Shown here: in pieces, positions 49,955 through 63,339 of the stretch
Layout of the letters: the number at the start of each line of letters is the position of its first letter
How positions within the stretch are numbered: position 1 is the first letter of the stretch
DNA from: Coriaria nepalensis
Taxonomy: Eukaryota; Streptophyta; Magnoliopsida; Cucurbitales; Coriariaceae
Length of the DNA stretch: 64,000 nt
Direction of reading: 5' to 3'
Assembly (NCBI GenBank): GCA_027186245.1
Contig: CP114482.1
Location: 18,433,209-18,497,208, forward strand
Position numbers and translations under genes: made by a program
Notes under the pieces: model-generated
What the model saw: only the letters and a program-made list of their open reading frames with translations
Database searches by the model: none
Told to the model about the DNA's origin: nothing

Positions 49955-52900
49955 TGAATTTCATTAATCTTAGAGTCATCATCTCAATGAGTCTTTGAAA
50001 CTTATTGATTCATTTGAAAGCCAATAAAACGAATTCTATTTTCGCACATCGAACCCGACTTTCGTACATAACTTGCTAATGATCATTTTAGGGCAAGTAT
50101 TCATTTGTTTTATTTGAGATTCATGTCAATGAGTTATTTTAAGTCACTAATTCATTTAAAAGAAATTTGAACGAATTCTATTTTCGCACTTCAAACACTA
50201 ATTTCTTGCATCACTTGGTAATGATCTTTTGAAAACATTTATGCTTTTGTTTTATCATATATTTATGTCAATGAGCCTTTTCAAGACAATAAATCATTTG
50301 GAAGCCATTGGAGCGAATGCTATTTTCCCATTTCAATCACGACTATCGCTCATAGCTCGCAAATTATTTTTTGAAGGCAAGTTTGAATTTCTTTAATCTT
50401 AGAGTCATCGTCTCAATGAGTCTTTGAAACTCATTAATTCATTTGAAAGCAATTAAAACGAATTCTATTTTCGCACTTCGAACCTGACTTTCGTACATAA
50501 CTAGCTAATGATCATTTTAGGGTAAATTTTCATTTGTTTTATATGAGATTCATGTCAATGGGTCATTTTAAGTCACTAATTCATTTTAATGAATTTTGAA
50601 CGAATTCTATTTTTGCACTTCAAACAGTAATTTCCTGCATCACTTGCTAATGATCTTTTGAAGAAAATTATGCTTTCGTTTTATCATATATTTATGTGAA
50701 TGAACCTTTTCAAGAAAATAAATCATTTGGAAGCCATTGGAGGGAATGCTATTTTCGCATTTCAATCATGACTATCGCGGATAGCTTGCATATAATTTTT
50801 TGAAGGCAAGTATAAATTTGTTTAAACTCAGAGTCATCATCTCAGTGAGTCTTTGAAACTCATTAATTCATATGAAAGCAATTAAAAGGAATTCTATTTT
50901 CGCACTTCGAACCCGAGTTTCTTACATAACTTGCTAATGATCATTTTAGGGCAAATATTCATTTGTTTTATATGAGATTCATGTCAATGGGTCATTTTAA
51001 GTCACTAATTACTTTTTAAAGAAATTTGAACGAATTCTATTTTTGCACTTCAAACACTAATTTCTTGCATCACTTGCTCATGATCTTTTGAAGACAATTA
51101 TGCTGTTGTTTTATCATATATTTATGTCAATGAGCCTTTTCAAGACAATAAACATTGGGAAGCCATTGCAGCGAATGCTATTTAAACATTTTAATCACGA
51201 CTATCGCGCATAGCTTTAACACGGTTTTTTGAAGGCAAGTACGAATTTGTTTAAACTTAGAGTCATCATCTCAGTGTGTCTTTGAAACTTATTAATTCAT
51301 TTGAAAGCAAATAAAAGGAATTCTATTTTCGCACTCCCAACCCGACTTTCGTACATAACTTGCGAATGATCATTTTAGGGCAAGTATTCATTTGTTTTAT
51401 TTGAGATTCATGTCAATGGGTCATTTTAAGTCACTAATTCATTTTAAAGAAATTTGAACGAGTTCTATTTTTGCACTTCAAACACTAATTTCTTGCATCA
51501 CTTGCTAATGATCTTTTGAAGACAATTATGCTTTTGATTTATCATATATTTATGTCAATGAGCCTTTTCAAGACAATAAATCATTTGGAAGCCATTGGAG
51601 CGAATGCTATTTTCGCATTTCAATCCCGACTATCGCGCATAGCTTGGAAATGATTTTTTGAAGGCATGTATAAATTTGTTCAAACTCAGAGTCATCATCT
51701 CAGTGAGTCTTTGAAACTCATTAATTCATATGAAAGCAATTAAAAGGAATTCTATTTTCGCACTCCGAACCCGACTTTCGTACATAACTTGCTAATGATC
51801 ATTTTAGGGCATGTATTCATTTGTTTTATTTGAGATTCATGTCAGTGGGTCATTTTAAGTCACAAATTCACTTTAAAGAAATTTGAACGAGTTCTATTTT
51901 TGCACTTCAAACACTAATTTCTTGCTTCACTTGCTAATGATCTTTTGAAGACAATTATGCTTTTGATTTATCATATATTTATGTCAATGAGCCTTTTCAA
52001 GACAATAAATCATTTGGAAGCCATTGGAGCGAATGCTATTTTCGCATTTCAATCACGACTATCACGCATAGCTTGCAAATAATTTTTTGAAGGGATGTAT
52101 AAATTTGTTCAAACTCAGAGTCATCATCTCAGTGAGTATTTGAAACTCATTAATTGATATGAAAGCAATTAAAAGGAATTCAATTTTCGCACTTTGAACC
52201 CGACTTTCGTACATAACTTGCTAATGATCATTTTAGGGCAAATATTCATTTGTTTTATATGAGATTCATGTCGATGGGTCATTTTAAGTCACTAATTCAT
52301 TTTAATGAATTTTGAACGAATTCTATTTTTGCACTTCAAACAGTAATTTCTTGCATCACTTGCTAATGATCTTTTGAAGAAAATTATGCTTTCGTTTTAT
52401 CATATATTTATGTGAATGAACCTTTTCAAGACAATAAATCATTTGGAAGCCATTGGAGGGAATGCTATTTTCGCATTTCAATCATGACTATTGCGGATAG
52501 CTTGCATATAATTTTTTGAAGGCAAGTATAAATTCGTTTAAACTCAGAGTCATCATCTCAGTGAGTCTTTGAAACTCATTAATTCATATGAAAGCAATTA
52601 AAAGGAATTCTATTTTCGCACTTCGAACCCGCGTTTCTTACATAACTTGCTAATGATCATTTTAGGGCAAATATTCATTTGTTTTATATGAGATTCATGT
52701 CAATGGGTCATTTTAAGTCACTAATTACTTTTTAATGAATTTTGAACGAATTCTATTTTTGCACTTCAAACACTAATTTCTTGCATCACTTGCTAATGAT
52801 CTTTTGAAGACAATTATGCTTTTGTTTTATCATATATTTATGTCAATGAGCCTTTTCAAGACAATAAACATTGTGAAGCCATTGCAGCGAATGCTATTTA

Positions 52901-53386
52901 CACATTTTAATCACGACTATCGCGCATAGCTTACATACGGTTTTTTGAAGGCAAGTGTGAATTTGTTTAAACTTAGAGTCATCATCTCAGTGTGTCTTTG
53001 AAACTTATTAATTCATTTGAAAGCAAATAAAAGGAATTCTATATTCGCACTCCCAACCCGACTTTCGTACATAACTTGCGAATGATCATTTTAGGGCAAG
53101 TATTCATTTGTTTTATTTGAGATTCATGTCAATGGGTCATTTTAAGTCACTAATTCATTTTAAAGAAATTTGAACGAGTTCTATTTTTGCACTTCAAACA
53201 CTAATTTCTTGCATCACTTGCTAATGATCTTTTGAAGACAATTATGCTTTTGATTTATCATATATTTATGTCAATGAGCCTTTTGAAGACAATAAATCAT
53301 TTGGAAGCCATTGGAGCGAATGCTATTTTCGCATTTCAATCCCGACTATCGCGCATAGCTTGCAAATGATTTTTTGAAGGCATGTA
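49955..53386 (+). repeat. Eight trimers with a 1716 bp (four-trimer) repeat
   Basis: Unit starts are 49955, 50384, 50813, 51242, 51671, 52100, 52529 and 52958. Equivalent units recur after 1716 bp: 50384 and 52100 share TTTTAATGAATTTTGAACG in beta; 50813 and 52529 share TTTAAACTCAGAG in alpha and TTTCTTACATAAC; 51242 and 52958 share CAGTGTGTCTTTGAAACTTA and CACTCCCAACCC; 51671 and 53387 share TTGTTCAAACTCAGAG. Alpha here differs from the rest of the window (TAAATTTG start, TCATATGAAAGCAATTAAAA), and every gamma is gamma-2. This is a separately amplified subfamily. Confidence 0.9.
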
Positions 53387-55102
53387 TAAATTTGTTCAAA
53401 CTCAGAGTCATCATCTCACTGAGTCTTTGAAACTCATTAATTCATATGAAAGCAATTAAAAGGAATTCTATTTTCGCACTTCGAACCCGACTTTCGTACA
53501 TAACTTGCTAATGATCATTTTAGGGCATGTATTCATTTGTTTTATTTGAGATTCATGTTAGTGGGTCATTTTAAGTCACTAATTCATTTTAAAGAAATTT
53601 GAACGCGTTCTATTTTTGCACTTCAAACACTAATTTCTTGCATCACTTGCTAATGATCTTTTGAAGACAATTATGCTTTTGATTTATCATATATTTATGT
53701 CAATGAGCCTTTTCAAGACAATAAATCATTTGGAAGCCATTGGAGCGAATGCTATTTTCGCATTTCAATCACGACTATCGCGCATAGCTTGCAAATGATT
53801 TTTTGAAGGCATGTATAAATTTGTTCAAACTCAGAGTCATCATCTCAGTGAGTCTTTGAAACTCATTAATTCATATGAAAGCAATTAAAAGGAATTCTAT
53901 TTTCGCACTTCGAACCCGACTTTCGTACATAACTTGCTAATGATCATTTTAGGGCATGTATTCATTTGTTTTATTTGAGATTCATGTCAGTGGGTCATTT
54001 TAAGTCACTAATTCATTTTAAAGAAATTTGAACGCGTTCTATTTTTGCACTTCAAACACTAATTTCTTGCATCACTTGCTAATGATCTTTTGAAGACAAT
54101 TATGCTTTTGATTTATCATATATTTATGTCAATGAGCCTTTTGAAGACAATAAATCATTTGGAAGCCATTGGAGCGAATGCTATTTTCGCATTTCAATCC
54201 CGACTATCGCGCATAGCTTGCAAATGATTTTTTGAAGGCATGTATAAATTTGTTCAAACTCAGAGTCATCATCTCACTGAGTCTTTGAAACTCATTAATT
54301 CATATGAAAGCAATTAAAAGGAATTCTATTTTCGCACTTCGAACCCGACTTTCGTACATAACTTGCTAATGATCATTTTAGGGCATGTATTCATTTGTTT
54401 TATTTGAGATTCATGTCAGTGGGTCATTTTAAGTCACTAATTCATTTTAAAGAAATTTGAACGCGTTCTATTTTTGCACTTCAAACACTAATTTCTTGCA
54501 TCACTTGCTAATGATCTTTTGAAGACAATTATGCTTTTGATTTATCATATATTTATGTCAATGAGCCTTTTCAAGACAATAAATCATTTGGAAGCCATTG
54601 GAGCGAATGCTATTTTCGCATTTCAATCACGACTATCGCGCATAGCTTGCAAATGATTTTTTGAAGGCATGTATAAATTTGTTCAAACTCAGAGTCATCA
54701 TCTCAGTGAGTCTTTGAAACTCATTAATTCATATGAAAGCAATTAAAAGGAATTCTATTTTCGCACTTCGAACCCGACTTTCGTACATAACTTGCTAATG
54801 ATCATTTTAGGGCAAGTATTCATTTGTTTTATTTGAGATTCATGTCAGTGGGTCATTTTAAGTCACTAATTCACTTTAAAGAAATTTGAACGAGTTTTAT
54901 TTTTGCACTTCAAACACTAATTTCTTGCTTCACTTGCTAATGATCTTTTGAAGACAATTATGCTTTTGATTTATCATATATTTATGTCAATGAGCCTTTT
55001 CAAGACAATAAATCATTTGGAAGCCATTGGAGCGAATGTTATTTTCGCATTTCAATCACGACTATCGCGCATAGCTTGCAAATAATTTTTTGAAGGCATG
55101 TA
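53387..55102 (+). repeat. 858 bp duplication (53387-54244 and 54245-55102)
   Basis: Trimers at 53387 and 54245 start with CATCTCACTGAGTC, those at 53816 and 54674 with CATCTCAGTGAGTC. The beta monomers at 53603, 54032 and 54461 carry an MluI site (ACGCGT, in GAACGCGTTC) where most betas have an EcoRI site, and the fourth has GAACGAGTTTTATTTT. The alternating gammas read TTTCAATCCCGAC before each CACTGAG unit and TTTCAATCACGAC otherwise. The copies look nearly identical. Confidence 0.9.
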
Positions 55103-58100
55103 TAAATTTGTTCAAACTCAGAGTCATCATCTCAGTGAGTATTTGAAACTCATTAATTCATATGAAAGCAATTAAAAGGAATTCAATTTTCGCACTTTGA
55201 ACCCGACTTTCGTACATAACTTGCTTATGATCATTTTAGGGCAAATATTCATTTGTTTTATATGAGATTCATGTCGATGGGTCATTTTAAGTCACTAATT
55301 CATTTTAATGAATTTTGAACGAATTCTATTTTTTCACTTCAAACAGTAATTTCTTGCATCACTTGCTAATGATCTTTTGAAGAAAATTATGCTTTCGTTT
55401 TATCATATATTTATGTGAATGAACCTTTTCAAGACAATAAATCATTTGGAAGCCATTGGAGGGAATGCTATTTTCGCATTTCAATCATGACTATCGCGGA
55501 CAGCCTGCATATAATTTTTTTAAGGCAAGTATAACTTTGTTTAAACTCAGAGTCATCATCTCAGTGAGTCTTTGAAACTCATTAATTCATATGAAAGCAA
55601 TTAAAAGGAATTCTATTTTCGCACTTCGAACCCGAGTTTCTTACATAACTTGCTAATGATCATTTTAGGGCAAATATTCATTTGTTTTATATGAGATTCA
55701 TGTCAATGGGTCATTTTAAGTCACTAATTACTTTTTAATGAATTTTGAACGAATTCTATTTTTGTACTTCAAACACTAATTTCTTGCATCACTTGCTAAT
55801 GATCTTTTGAAGACAATTATGCTTTTGTTTTATCATATATTTATGTCAATGAGCCTTTTCAAGACAATAAACATTGTGAAGCCATTGCAGCGAATGCTAT
55901 TTACACATTTTAATCACGACTATCGCGCATAGCTTACATACGGTTTTTTGAAGGCAAGTATGAATTTGTTTAAACTTAGAGTCATCATCTCAGTGTGTCT
56001 TTGAAACTTATTAATTCATTTGAAAGCAAATAAAAGGAATTCTATATTCGCACTCCCAACCCGACTTTCGTACATAACTTGCGAATGATCATTTTAGGGC
56101 AAGTATTCATTTGTTTTATTTGAGATTCATGTCAATGGGTCATTTTAGGTCACTAATTCATTTTAAAGAAATTTGAACGAGTTCTATTTTTGCACTTCAA
56201 ACACTAATTTCTTGCATCACTTGCTAATGATCTTTTGAAGACAATTATGCTTTTGATTTATCATATATTTATGTCAATGAGCCGTTTCAAGACAATAAAT
56301 CATTTGGAAGCCATTGGAGCGAATGCTATTTTCGCATTTCAATCACGACTATCACGCATAGCTTGCAAATGATTTTTTGAAGGCCTGTATAAATTTGTTC
56401 AAACTCAGAGTCATCATCTCACTGAGTCTTTGAAACTCATTAATTCATATGAAAGCAATTAAAAGGAATTCTATTTTCGCACTTTGAACCCGACTTTCGT
56501 ACATAACTTGCTAATGATCATTTTAGGGCAAATATTCATTTGTTTTATATGAGATTCATGTCAATGGGTTATTTTAAGTCACTAATTCATTTTAATGAAT
56601 TTTGAACGAATTCTATTTTTGCACTTCAAACAGTAATTTCTTGCATCACTTGCTAATGATCTTTTGAAGAAAATTATGCTTTCGTTTTATCATATATTTA
56701 TGTGAATGAACCTTTTCAAGACAATAAATCATTTGGAAGCCATTGGAGGGAATGCTATTTTCGCATTTCAATCATGACTATCGCGGACAGCCTGCATATA
56801 ATTTTTTTAAGGCAAGTATAACTTTGTTTAAACTCAGAGTCATCATCTCAGTGAGTCTTTGAAACTCATTAATTCATATGAAAGCAATTAAAAGGAATTC
56901 TATTTTCGCACTTCGAACCCGAGTTTCTTACATAACTTGCTAATGATCATTTTAGGGCAAATATTCATTTGTTTTATATGAGATTCATGTCAATGGGTCA
57001 TTTTAAGTCACTAATTACTTTTTAATGAATTTTGAACGAATTCTATTTTTGTACTTCAAACACTAATTTCTTGCATCACTTGCTAATGATCTTTTGAAGA
57101 CAATTATGCTTTTGTTTTATCATATATTTATGTCAATGAGCCTTTTCAAGACAATAAACATTGTGAAGCCATTGCAGCGAATGCTATTTACACATTTTAA
57201 TCACGACTATCGCGCATAGCTTACATACGGTTTTTTGAAGGCAAGTATGAATTTGTTTAAACTTAGAGTCATCATCTCAGTGTGTCTTTGAAACTTATTA
57301 ATTCATTTGAAAGCAAATAAAAGGAATTCTATATTCGCACTCCCAACCCGACTTTCGTACATAACTTGCGAATGATCATTTTAGGGCAAGTATTCATTTG
57401 TTTTATTTGAGATTCATGTCAATGGGTCATTTTAGGTCACTAATTCATTTTAAAGAAATTTGAACGAGTTCTATTTTTGCACTTCAAACACTAATTTCTT
57501 GCATCACTTGCTAATGATCTTTTGAAGACAATTATGCTTTTGATTTATCATATATTTATGTCAATGAGCCGTTTCAAGACAATAAATCATTTGGAAGCCA
57601 TTGGAGCGAATGCTATTTTCGCATTTCAATCACGACTATCACGCATAGCTTGCAAATGATTTTTTGAAGGCCTGTATAAATTTGTTCAAACTCAGAGTCA
57701 TCATCTCACTGAGTCTTTGAAACTCATTAATTCATATGAAAGCAATTAAAAGGAATTCTATTTTCGCACTTTGAACCCGACTTTCGTACATAACTTGCTA
57801 ATGATCATTTTAGGGCAAATATTCATTTGTTTTATATGAGATTCATGTCAATGGGTCATTTTAAGTCACTAATTCATTTTAATGAATTTTGAACGAATTC
57901 TATTTTTGCACTTCAAACAGTAATTTCTTGCATCACTTGCTAATGATCTTTTGAAGAAAATTATGCTTTCGTTTTATCATATATTTATGTGAATGAACCT
58001 TTTCAAGACAATAAATCATTTGGAAGCCATTGGAGGGAATGCTATTTTCGCATTTCAATCATGACTATCGCGGATAGCTTGCATATAATTTTTTGAAGGC

Positions 58101-58962
58101 AAGTATAAATTCGTTTAAACTCAGAGTCATCATCTCAGTGAGTCTTTGAAACTCATTAATTCATATGAAAGCAATTAAAAGGAATTCTATTTTCGTACTT
58201 CGAACCCGAGTTTCTTACATAACTTGCTAATGATCATTTTAGGGCAAATATTCATTTGTTTTATATGAGATTCATGTCAATGGGTCATTTTAAGTCACTA
58301 ATTACTTTTTAATGAATTTTGAACGAATTCTATTTTTGCACTTCAAACACTAATTTCTTGCATCACTTGCTAATGATCTTTTGAAGACAATTATGCTTTT
58401 GTTTTATCATATATTTATGTCAATGAGCCTTTTCAGGACAATAAACATTGTGAAGCCATTGCAGCAAATGCTATTTACACATTTTAATCACGACTATCGC
58501 GCATAGCTTACATATGGTTTTTTGAAGGCAAGTATGAATTTGTTTAAACTTAGAGTCATCATCTCAGTGTGTCTTTGAAACTTATTAATTCATTTGACAG
58601 CAAATAAAAGGAATTCTATATTCGCACTCCCAACCCAACTTTCGTACATAACTTGCGAATGATCATTTTAGGGCAAGTATTCATTTGTTTTATTTGAGAT
58701 TCATGTCAATGGGCCATTTTAGGTCACTAATTCATTTTAAAGAAATTTGAACGAGTTCTATTTTTGCACTTCAAACACTAATTTCTTGCATCACTTGCTA
58801 ATGATCTTTTGAAGAAAATTATGCTTTTGATTTATCATATATTTATGTCAATGAGCCTTTTCAAGACTATAAATCATTTGGAAGTCATTCGAGAGAATGT
58901 TATTTTCGCATTTCAATCACGACTATCGCGCATAGTAGCAAATGATTTTTTGAAGGCAAGTA
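55103..58962 (+). repeat. 1287 bp higher-order repeat of the TTCAAACTCAG subfamily
   Basis: After a trimer at 55103, copies run 55532-56818, 56819-58105 and a partial third at 58106-58962. Unit starts are 55532, 55961, 56390; 56819, 57248, 57677; 58106, 58535. The first two copies share TATAACTTTGTTTAAACTC and TTTTTGTACTTCAAACAC and look nearly identical; the third is more diverged. The third trimer of each complete copy (56390 and 57677) is a hybrid: its alpha starts like the unit at 53387 (CACTGAGTCTTTG) and continues like the unit at 55103 (CGCACTTTGAACC), with the switch near 56470-56482. The four-trimer 1716 bp arrangement has thus become a three-trimer one. Confidence 0.9.
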
Positions 58963-59392
58963 TAAATTTGTTTAAACTTAGAGTCATCATCTCAGTGAGT
59001 CTTTCAAACTCATTAATTCATATGAAAGCAATTAAAAGGAATTCTATTTTCGCACTTCGAACCCGACTTTCATACATAACTTGCTAATGATCATTTTAGG
59101 GCAAATATTCATTTGTTTTATTTGGGATTCATGTCAATGGGTCATTTTAAGTAACTAATTCATTTTTAATGAATTTTGAACGAATTCTATTTTTGCACTT
59201 CAAACACTAATTTCTTGCATCACTTGCTAATGATCTTTTGAAGACAATTATGCTTTTGTTTTATCATATTTTTATGTCAACGAACCTTTTCAAGACAATA
59301 AATCATTTGGAAGCCATTGGAGCGAATGCTATTTACGCATTTCAATCACGACTATTGCAGATAGTTTGCAAATAATTTTTTGAAGGCAAGTA
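58963..59392 (+). repeat. Single trimer at the right end of the TTCAAACTCAG domain
   Basis: This 430 bp trimer starts TAAATTTGTTTAAACTTAGA and has a beta with CATTTTTAATGAATTTTGAA and a gamma-2 with TTATCATATTTTTATGTC. It resembles the preceding domain but does not match any unit exactly. The gamma just before it is one base short at CATAGTAGCAAATG. A chance frame (58809-59087) crosses that boundary because of the indel and is not a gene. Confidence 0.85.
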
Positions 59393-59759
59393 TAAATTTG
59401 TTTAAACTCAGAGTCATCATCTCAGTGAGTCTTTGAAACTCATTAATTCATATGAAAGCAATTAAAAGGAATTCTATTTTCGCACTTCGAACCCGATTTT
59501 CATACATAACTTGCTAATGATCATTTTAGGGCAAATATTCATTTGTTTTATTTGAGATACATGTCAATGGGTCATTTAAAGTCACTACTTCATTTTAAAG
59601 AAATTTGAACGAATTCTATTTTTGCACTACAAACATTGTGATGTCAATGAGTCTTTTCAAAACAATAAATAATTTGGAAGCAATAAGAGCAAATACTACT
59701 TTCGTATTTCGAACACGACTATCGCGCATAGCTTGCATATGACCTTTTGAAGGCAAGTA
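59393..59759 (+). repeat. Truncated trimer (367 bp) joining two subfamilies
   Basis: Alpha and most of beta belong to the upstream TTTAAACTCAG subfamily. Near 59632-59645 the sequence goes from CACTACAAACATTG directly into TGATGTCAATGAGTCTTTTC, skipping about 62 bp that should hold the end of beta and the start of gamma. The remainder matches a gamma near 61218-61335 (GGAAGCAATA, CTACTTTCGTATTTCGAACA). The join is a subfamily boundary: everything to its right is of a different, more diverged type. Confidence 0.9.
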
Positions 59760-60188
59760 TGAATTTGTTTAATCTTAGAGTCATCATGTCAATGACTCTT
59801 TGAAAGTCACTAATTGATTTCAAAGCAATTAAAATGAATTCTATTTTCGCACTACGAACCCGACTTTCGTACATAACTTGCTAATGATCATTATAGGGCA
59901 AGTATTCATTTGTTTTATTTAAGATTCTTGGCAACGAGTCTTTTCAAGTCTCTATTTCATTTGAAAGAACTTCGAACAAATTCTATTTTTGCACTCAAAA
60001 CACTACTTTCGCGCATCACATTCTAAAAATCTTTTTAAGACAAGTGTGCATTTGTTTTATTTTAAATTGATGTCAATGAGTCTTTTCAAGACAATAAATA
60101 ATTTGGAAGCCATTGGAGCGAATACTATTTTCACATTTCAAACACGACTATCGCGCATAGCTTGCATATGATTTTTTGAATGCAAGTA
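59760..60188 (+). repeat. First trimer of the right-end subfamily
   Basis: This 429 bp trimer has a GACT-type alpha (ATGTCAATGACTCTTTG), a beta with TTCTTGGCAACGAG, and a gamma with GATGTCAATGAGTC and TCACATTTCAAACACGAC. It matches the unit starting at 61336 at an offset of 1576 bp, and the preceding truncated gamma matches at the same offset. Confidence 0.85.
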
Positions 60189-60615
60189 TAAATTTGTTTT
60201 ATCTTAGAGTCATCATCTCAATGACTCATCGAAAGTCACTTTAATTTGAAACCAATTAGAATGAATTCTATTATCGCACTTTGAACCCGAGTTTTGTACA
60301 TAACTTGCTAATGATCATTTAAGGGCAAGTATTGCATTTTTTAATTTGAGAATCATGTCAATGAGTCTTTTCACCTCTCTAATTTATTTGAAAGCAATTC
60401 GAACGAATTCTATTTTTGCACTTCAAACACTAATTTCCTTAGTCACTTGCTAATGATCTTTTTAACACAAGTATGCATTTGTTTTATCTTATATTCATGT
60501 CAACGAGCCTCTTCAAGACAATATATCATCTTAAAGCCATAGGAATGAATTCTATTTTGGCATTTCAAACATGACTTTTGCGTATAGCATGCAAATGATC
60601 TTTTGAAGGGCAATA

Positions 60616-60902
60616 TGAATTTGTTTTATCTTAGAGTGATCATCTCAATGACTCTTTGAAAGTAACCAATTCAGTTGAAAGAAATGAAAATGAATTCTAT
60701 TTTCGCACTTTGAACCCGACTTTCGTACCTCACTTGCTAATGATCATTTTAGGGCAAGTATTCATTTGTTTTATTTGAGATTCATGTCAATGAGTCTTTT
60801 CAAGTCTCTAATTCATTTGAAAGAAATTCGAACGAATTCTATTTTTGCACTTCAAACACTACTTTCGTGCATAGCTTGCATAGGACTTTTTGAAGGCAGG
60901 TA
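60616..60902 (+). repeat. 287 bp dimer formed by beta/gamma fusion
   Basis: Alpha 60616-60760 is complete. The second monomer, 60761-60902, is beta as far as CAAACACTACTTTCG and then gamma (GCATAGCTTGCAT, GACTTTTTGAAGGC), with the switch near 60864-60872. The same total length as the 5' dimers is reached by losing a different monomer equivalent. Confidence 0.9.
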
Positions 60903-63052
60903 TGAATTTGTTTTATCTTGGAGTCATCATCTCAATGACTCTTTGAAAGTCACTAATTCATTTGAAACCAATTAAAATGAATTCTATTTTCGCACTTCGA
61001 ACCCGACTTTCGTACATAACTAACTTGCTAATGATTCTTTAAGGGCAAGTATGCCTTTGTTTTATTTTAGACTCATGTCAATAAGTCTTTTCAAGTCACT
61101 AATTCATTTGAAACAAATTCGAACGAATTCGATTTTTGTACTTTAAACACTACTATCGCGCATCACATGGTAATGATATTTTTAAGACAAGTATACATTT
61201 GTTTTATCTTATACTGATGTCAATGAGTCTTTTCAAAACAATAAATAATTTGGAAGCAATAGGAGCAAATACTACTTTCGTATTTCGAACACGACTATCG
61301 CGCATAGCTTGCATATGACTTTTTGAAGGCAAGTATGAATTTGTTTAATCTTAGAGTCATCATGTCAATGACTCTTTGAAAGTCACTAATTGATTTCAAA
61401 GCAATTAAAATGAATTCTATTTTCGCACTACGAACCCGACTTTCGTACATAACTTGCTAATGATCATTATAGGGAAAGTATTCATTTGTTTTATTTGAGA
61501 TTCTTGTCAATGAGTCTTTTCAAGTCTCTAGTTCATTCGAAAGAAATTCGAACGAATTCTCATTTTGCACTTAAAACACTACTTTCGCGCATTACATTCT
61601 AATAATGTTTTTAAGACAAGTGTGCATTTGTTTTATCTTAAATTGATGTCAATGAGTCTTTTCAAGACAATAAATGATTTGGAAGCCATTGGAGCGAATA
61701 CTATTTTCACATTTCGAACACGACTATCGCGCATAACTTGCATATGATTTTTTGAATGCAAGTATAAATTTGTTTTATCATAGAGTCATCATCTCAATGA
61801 CTCTTCGAATGTCACTACTCAATTTGAAACCAATTGAAATGAATTATATTTTTGCACTTCGAACCCGACTTTCATATATAACTTTCAAATGGTCATTTAA
61901 GGGCATGTATGCGTCTTTTTTATTTGAGAATCATGTTAATAAGTCTTTTCAAGTCACTAATTCATTTGAAAGAAATTCGAACAATTTCTATTTTTGCACT
62001 TCAAACACTACTCTCACGCATCACATGCTAATGATCTTGTTAAGACCAGTATGCATTTGTTTTATCTTGTATTGATGTCAACGAGTCTTTTAAAGACTAA
62101 ATAAATCATTTGGAGGCCATTGGAGCGAATGTTATTTTCGAATTTCAAACACGACTTTCGCGCATAGCTTGCATATGATTTTTTGAAGGCAAGTATGAAT
62201 TTGTTGAATCTTAGAATCATCATCTCAATGAGTCTTTGAAACTCATTAATTCATTTGAAAGCAAATAAAACAAATTATATTTTCGTACTTCGAACCCGAC
62301 ATTCATACATAACTTGCTAATGATCATTTTAGGGCAAGTATTCATTTGTTTTATTTGAGTTTCATGTCAATGAGTCTTTTCAAGTCTCTAATTTATTTGA
62401 AAGAAATTCGAAGGAATTCTATTTTTGCACTTCAAACACTACTTTCGCGCATTACATTCTAATGATCTTTTTAAGACAAGTATGCATTTGTTTTATCTTA
62501 TATTGATGTCAATGAGTCTTTTCAAGACACTACATAATTTTGAAGCCATTGGAGCAAATGCTATTTTCGCATTTCAAACACGACTATCGCACATAGCTTG
62601 CATATGATTTTTTGAAGGCAAGTATAAATTTGTTTTATCATAGAGTCATCATCTTAATGACTCTTCGAAAGTCACTAATTAATTTGAAACCAATTAAAAT
62701 GAATTCTATTTTCGCACTTCGAACCCGACTTTCGTACATAACTTGCTAATGATCATTTATGGGCAAGTATGCATTTTTTTATTTGAGAATCATGTCAATG
62801 AGTCTTTTCACCTCTCTAATTTATTTGAAAGCAGTTCGAACGAATTCTATTTTTGCACTTCAAACACTAATTTCGTGAGTCACTTGCTAATGATCTTTTT
62901 AACACAAGTATGCATTTGTTTTATCTTATATTCATGTCAACGAGCCTCTTCAAGACAATATATCATCTTAAAGCCATAGGAATGAATTCTATTTTGGCAT
63001 TTCAAACATGACTTTCGCGTATAGAGTGCAAATGATGTTTTGAAGGCAAGTA

Positions 63053-63339
63053 TGAATTTGTTTTATCTTAGAGTGATCATCTCAGTGACTCTTTGAAAGT
63101 CACTAATTCATTTGAAAGAAGTTAAAATGAATTCTATTTTCGCACTTCGAACCCGACTTTCGTACATAACTTGCTAATGATCATTTTAGGGCAAGTATTC
63201 ATTTGTTTTATTTGAGATTCATGTTAATGAGTATTTTCAAGTCTCTAACTTATTTGAAAGAAATTTGAATGAATACTATTTTCGCATTTCAAACACGACT
63301 ATCACGCATAGCTTGCATATGACTTTTTGAAGGCAAGTA
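63053..63339 (+). repeat. 287 bp dimer formed by beta/gamma fusion at another point
   Basis: Alpha 63053-63197 is followed by a monomer, 63198-63339, that is beta up to GAAATTTGAATGAA and gamma from TACTATTTTCGCATTTC onward, with the switch near 63268-63276. It occupies the same place in the 2437 bp repeat as the dimer at 60616 but its switch point is about 35 bp earlier in the monomer. Confidence 0.9.

Noticed and set aside
58809..63000. Frames of 60-107 codons at 58809, 59989, 60766, 61136, 61565, 61752, 62425 and 62743
   Set aside because: All are translations of beta/gamma or alpha/beta stretches. The apparent protein family reflects shared satellite ancestry; there is no promoter, splice pattern or domain to support a gene.
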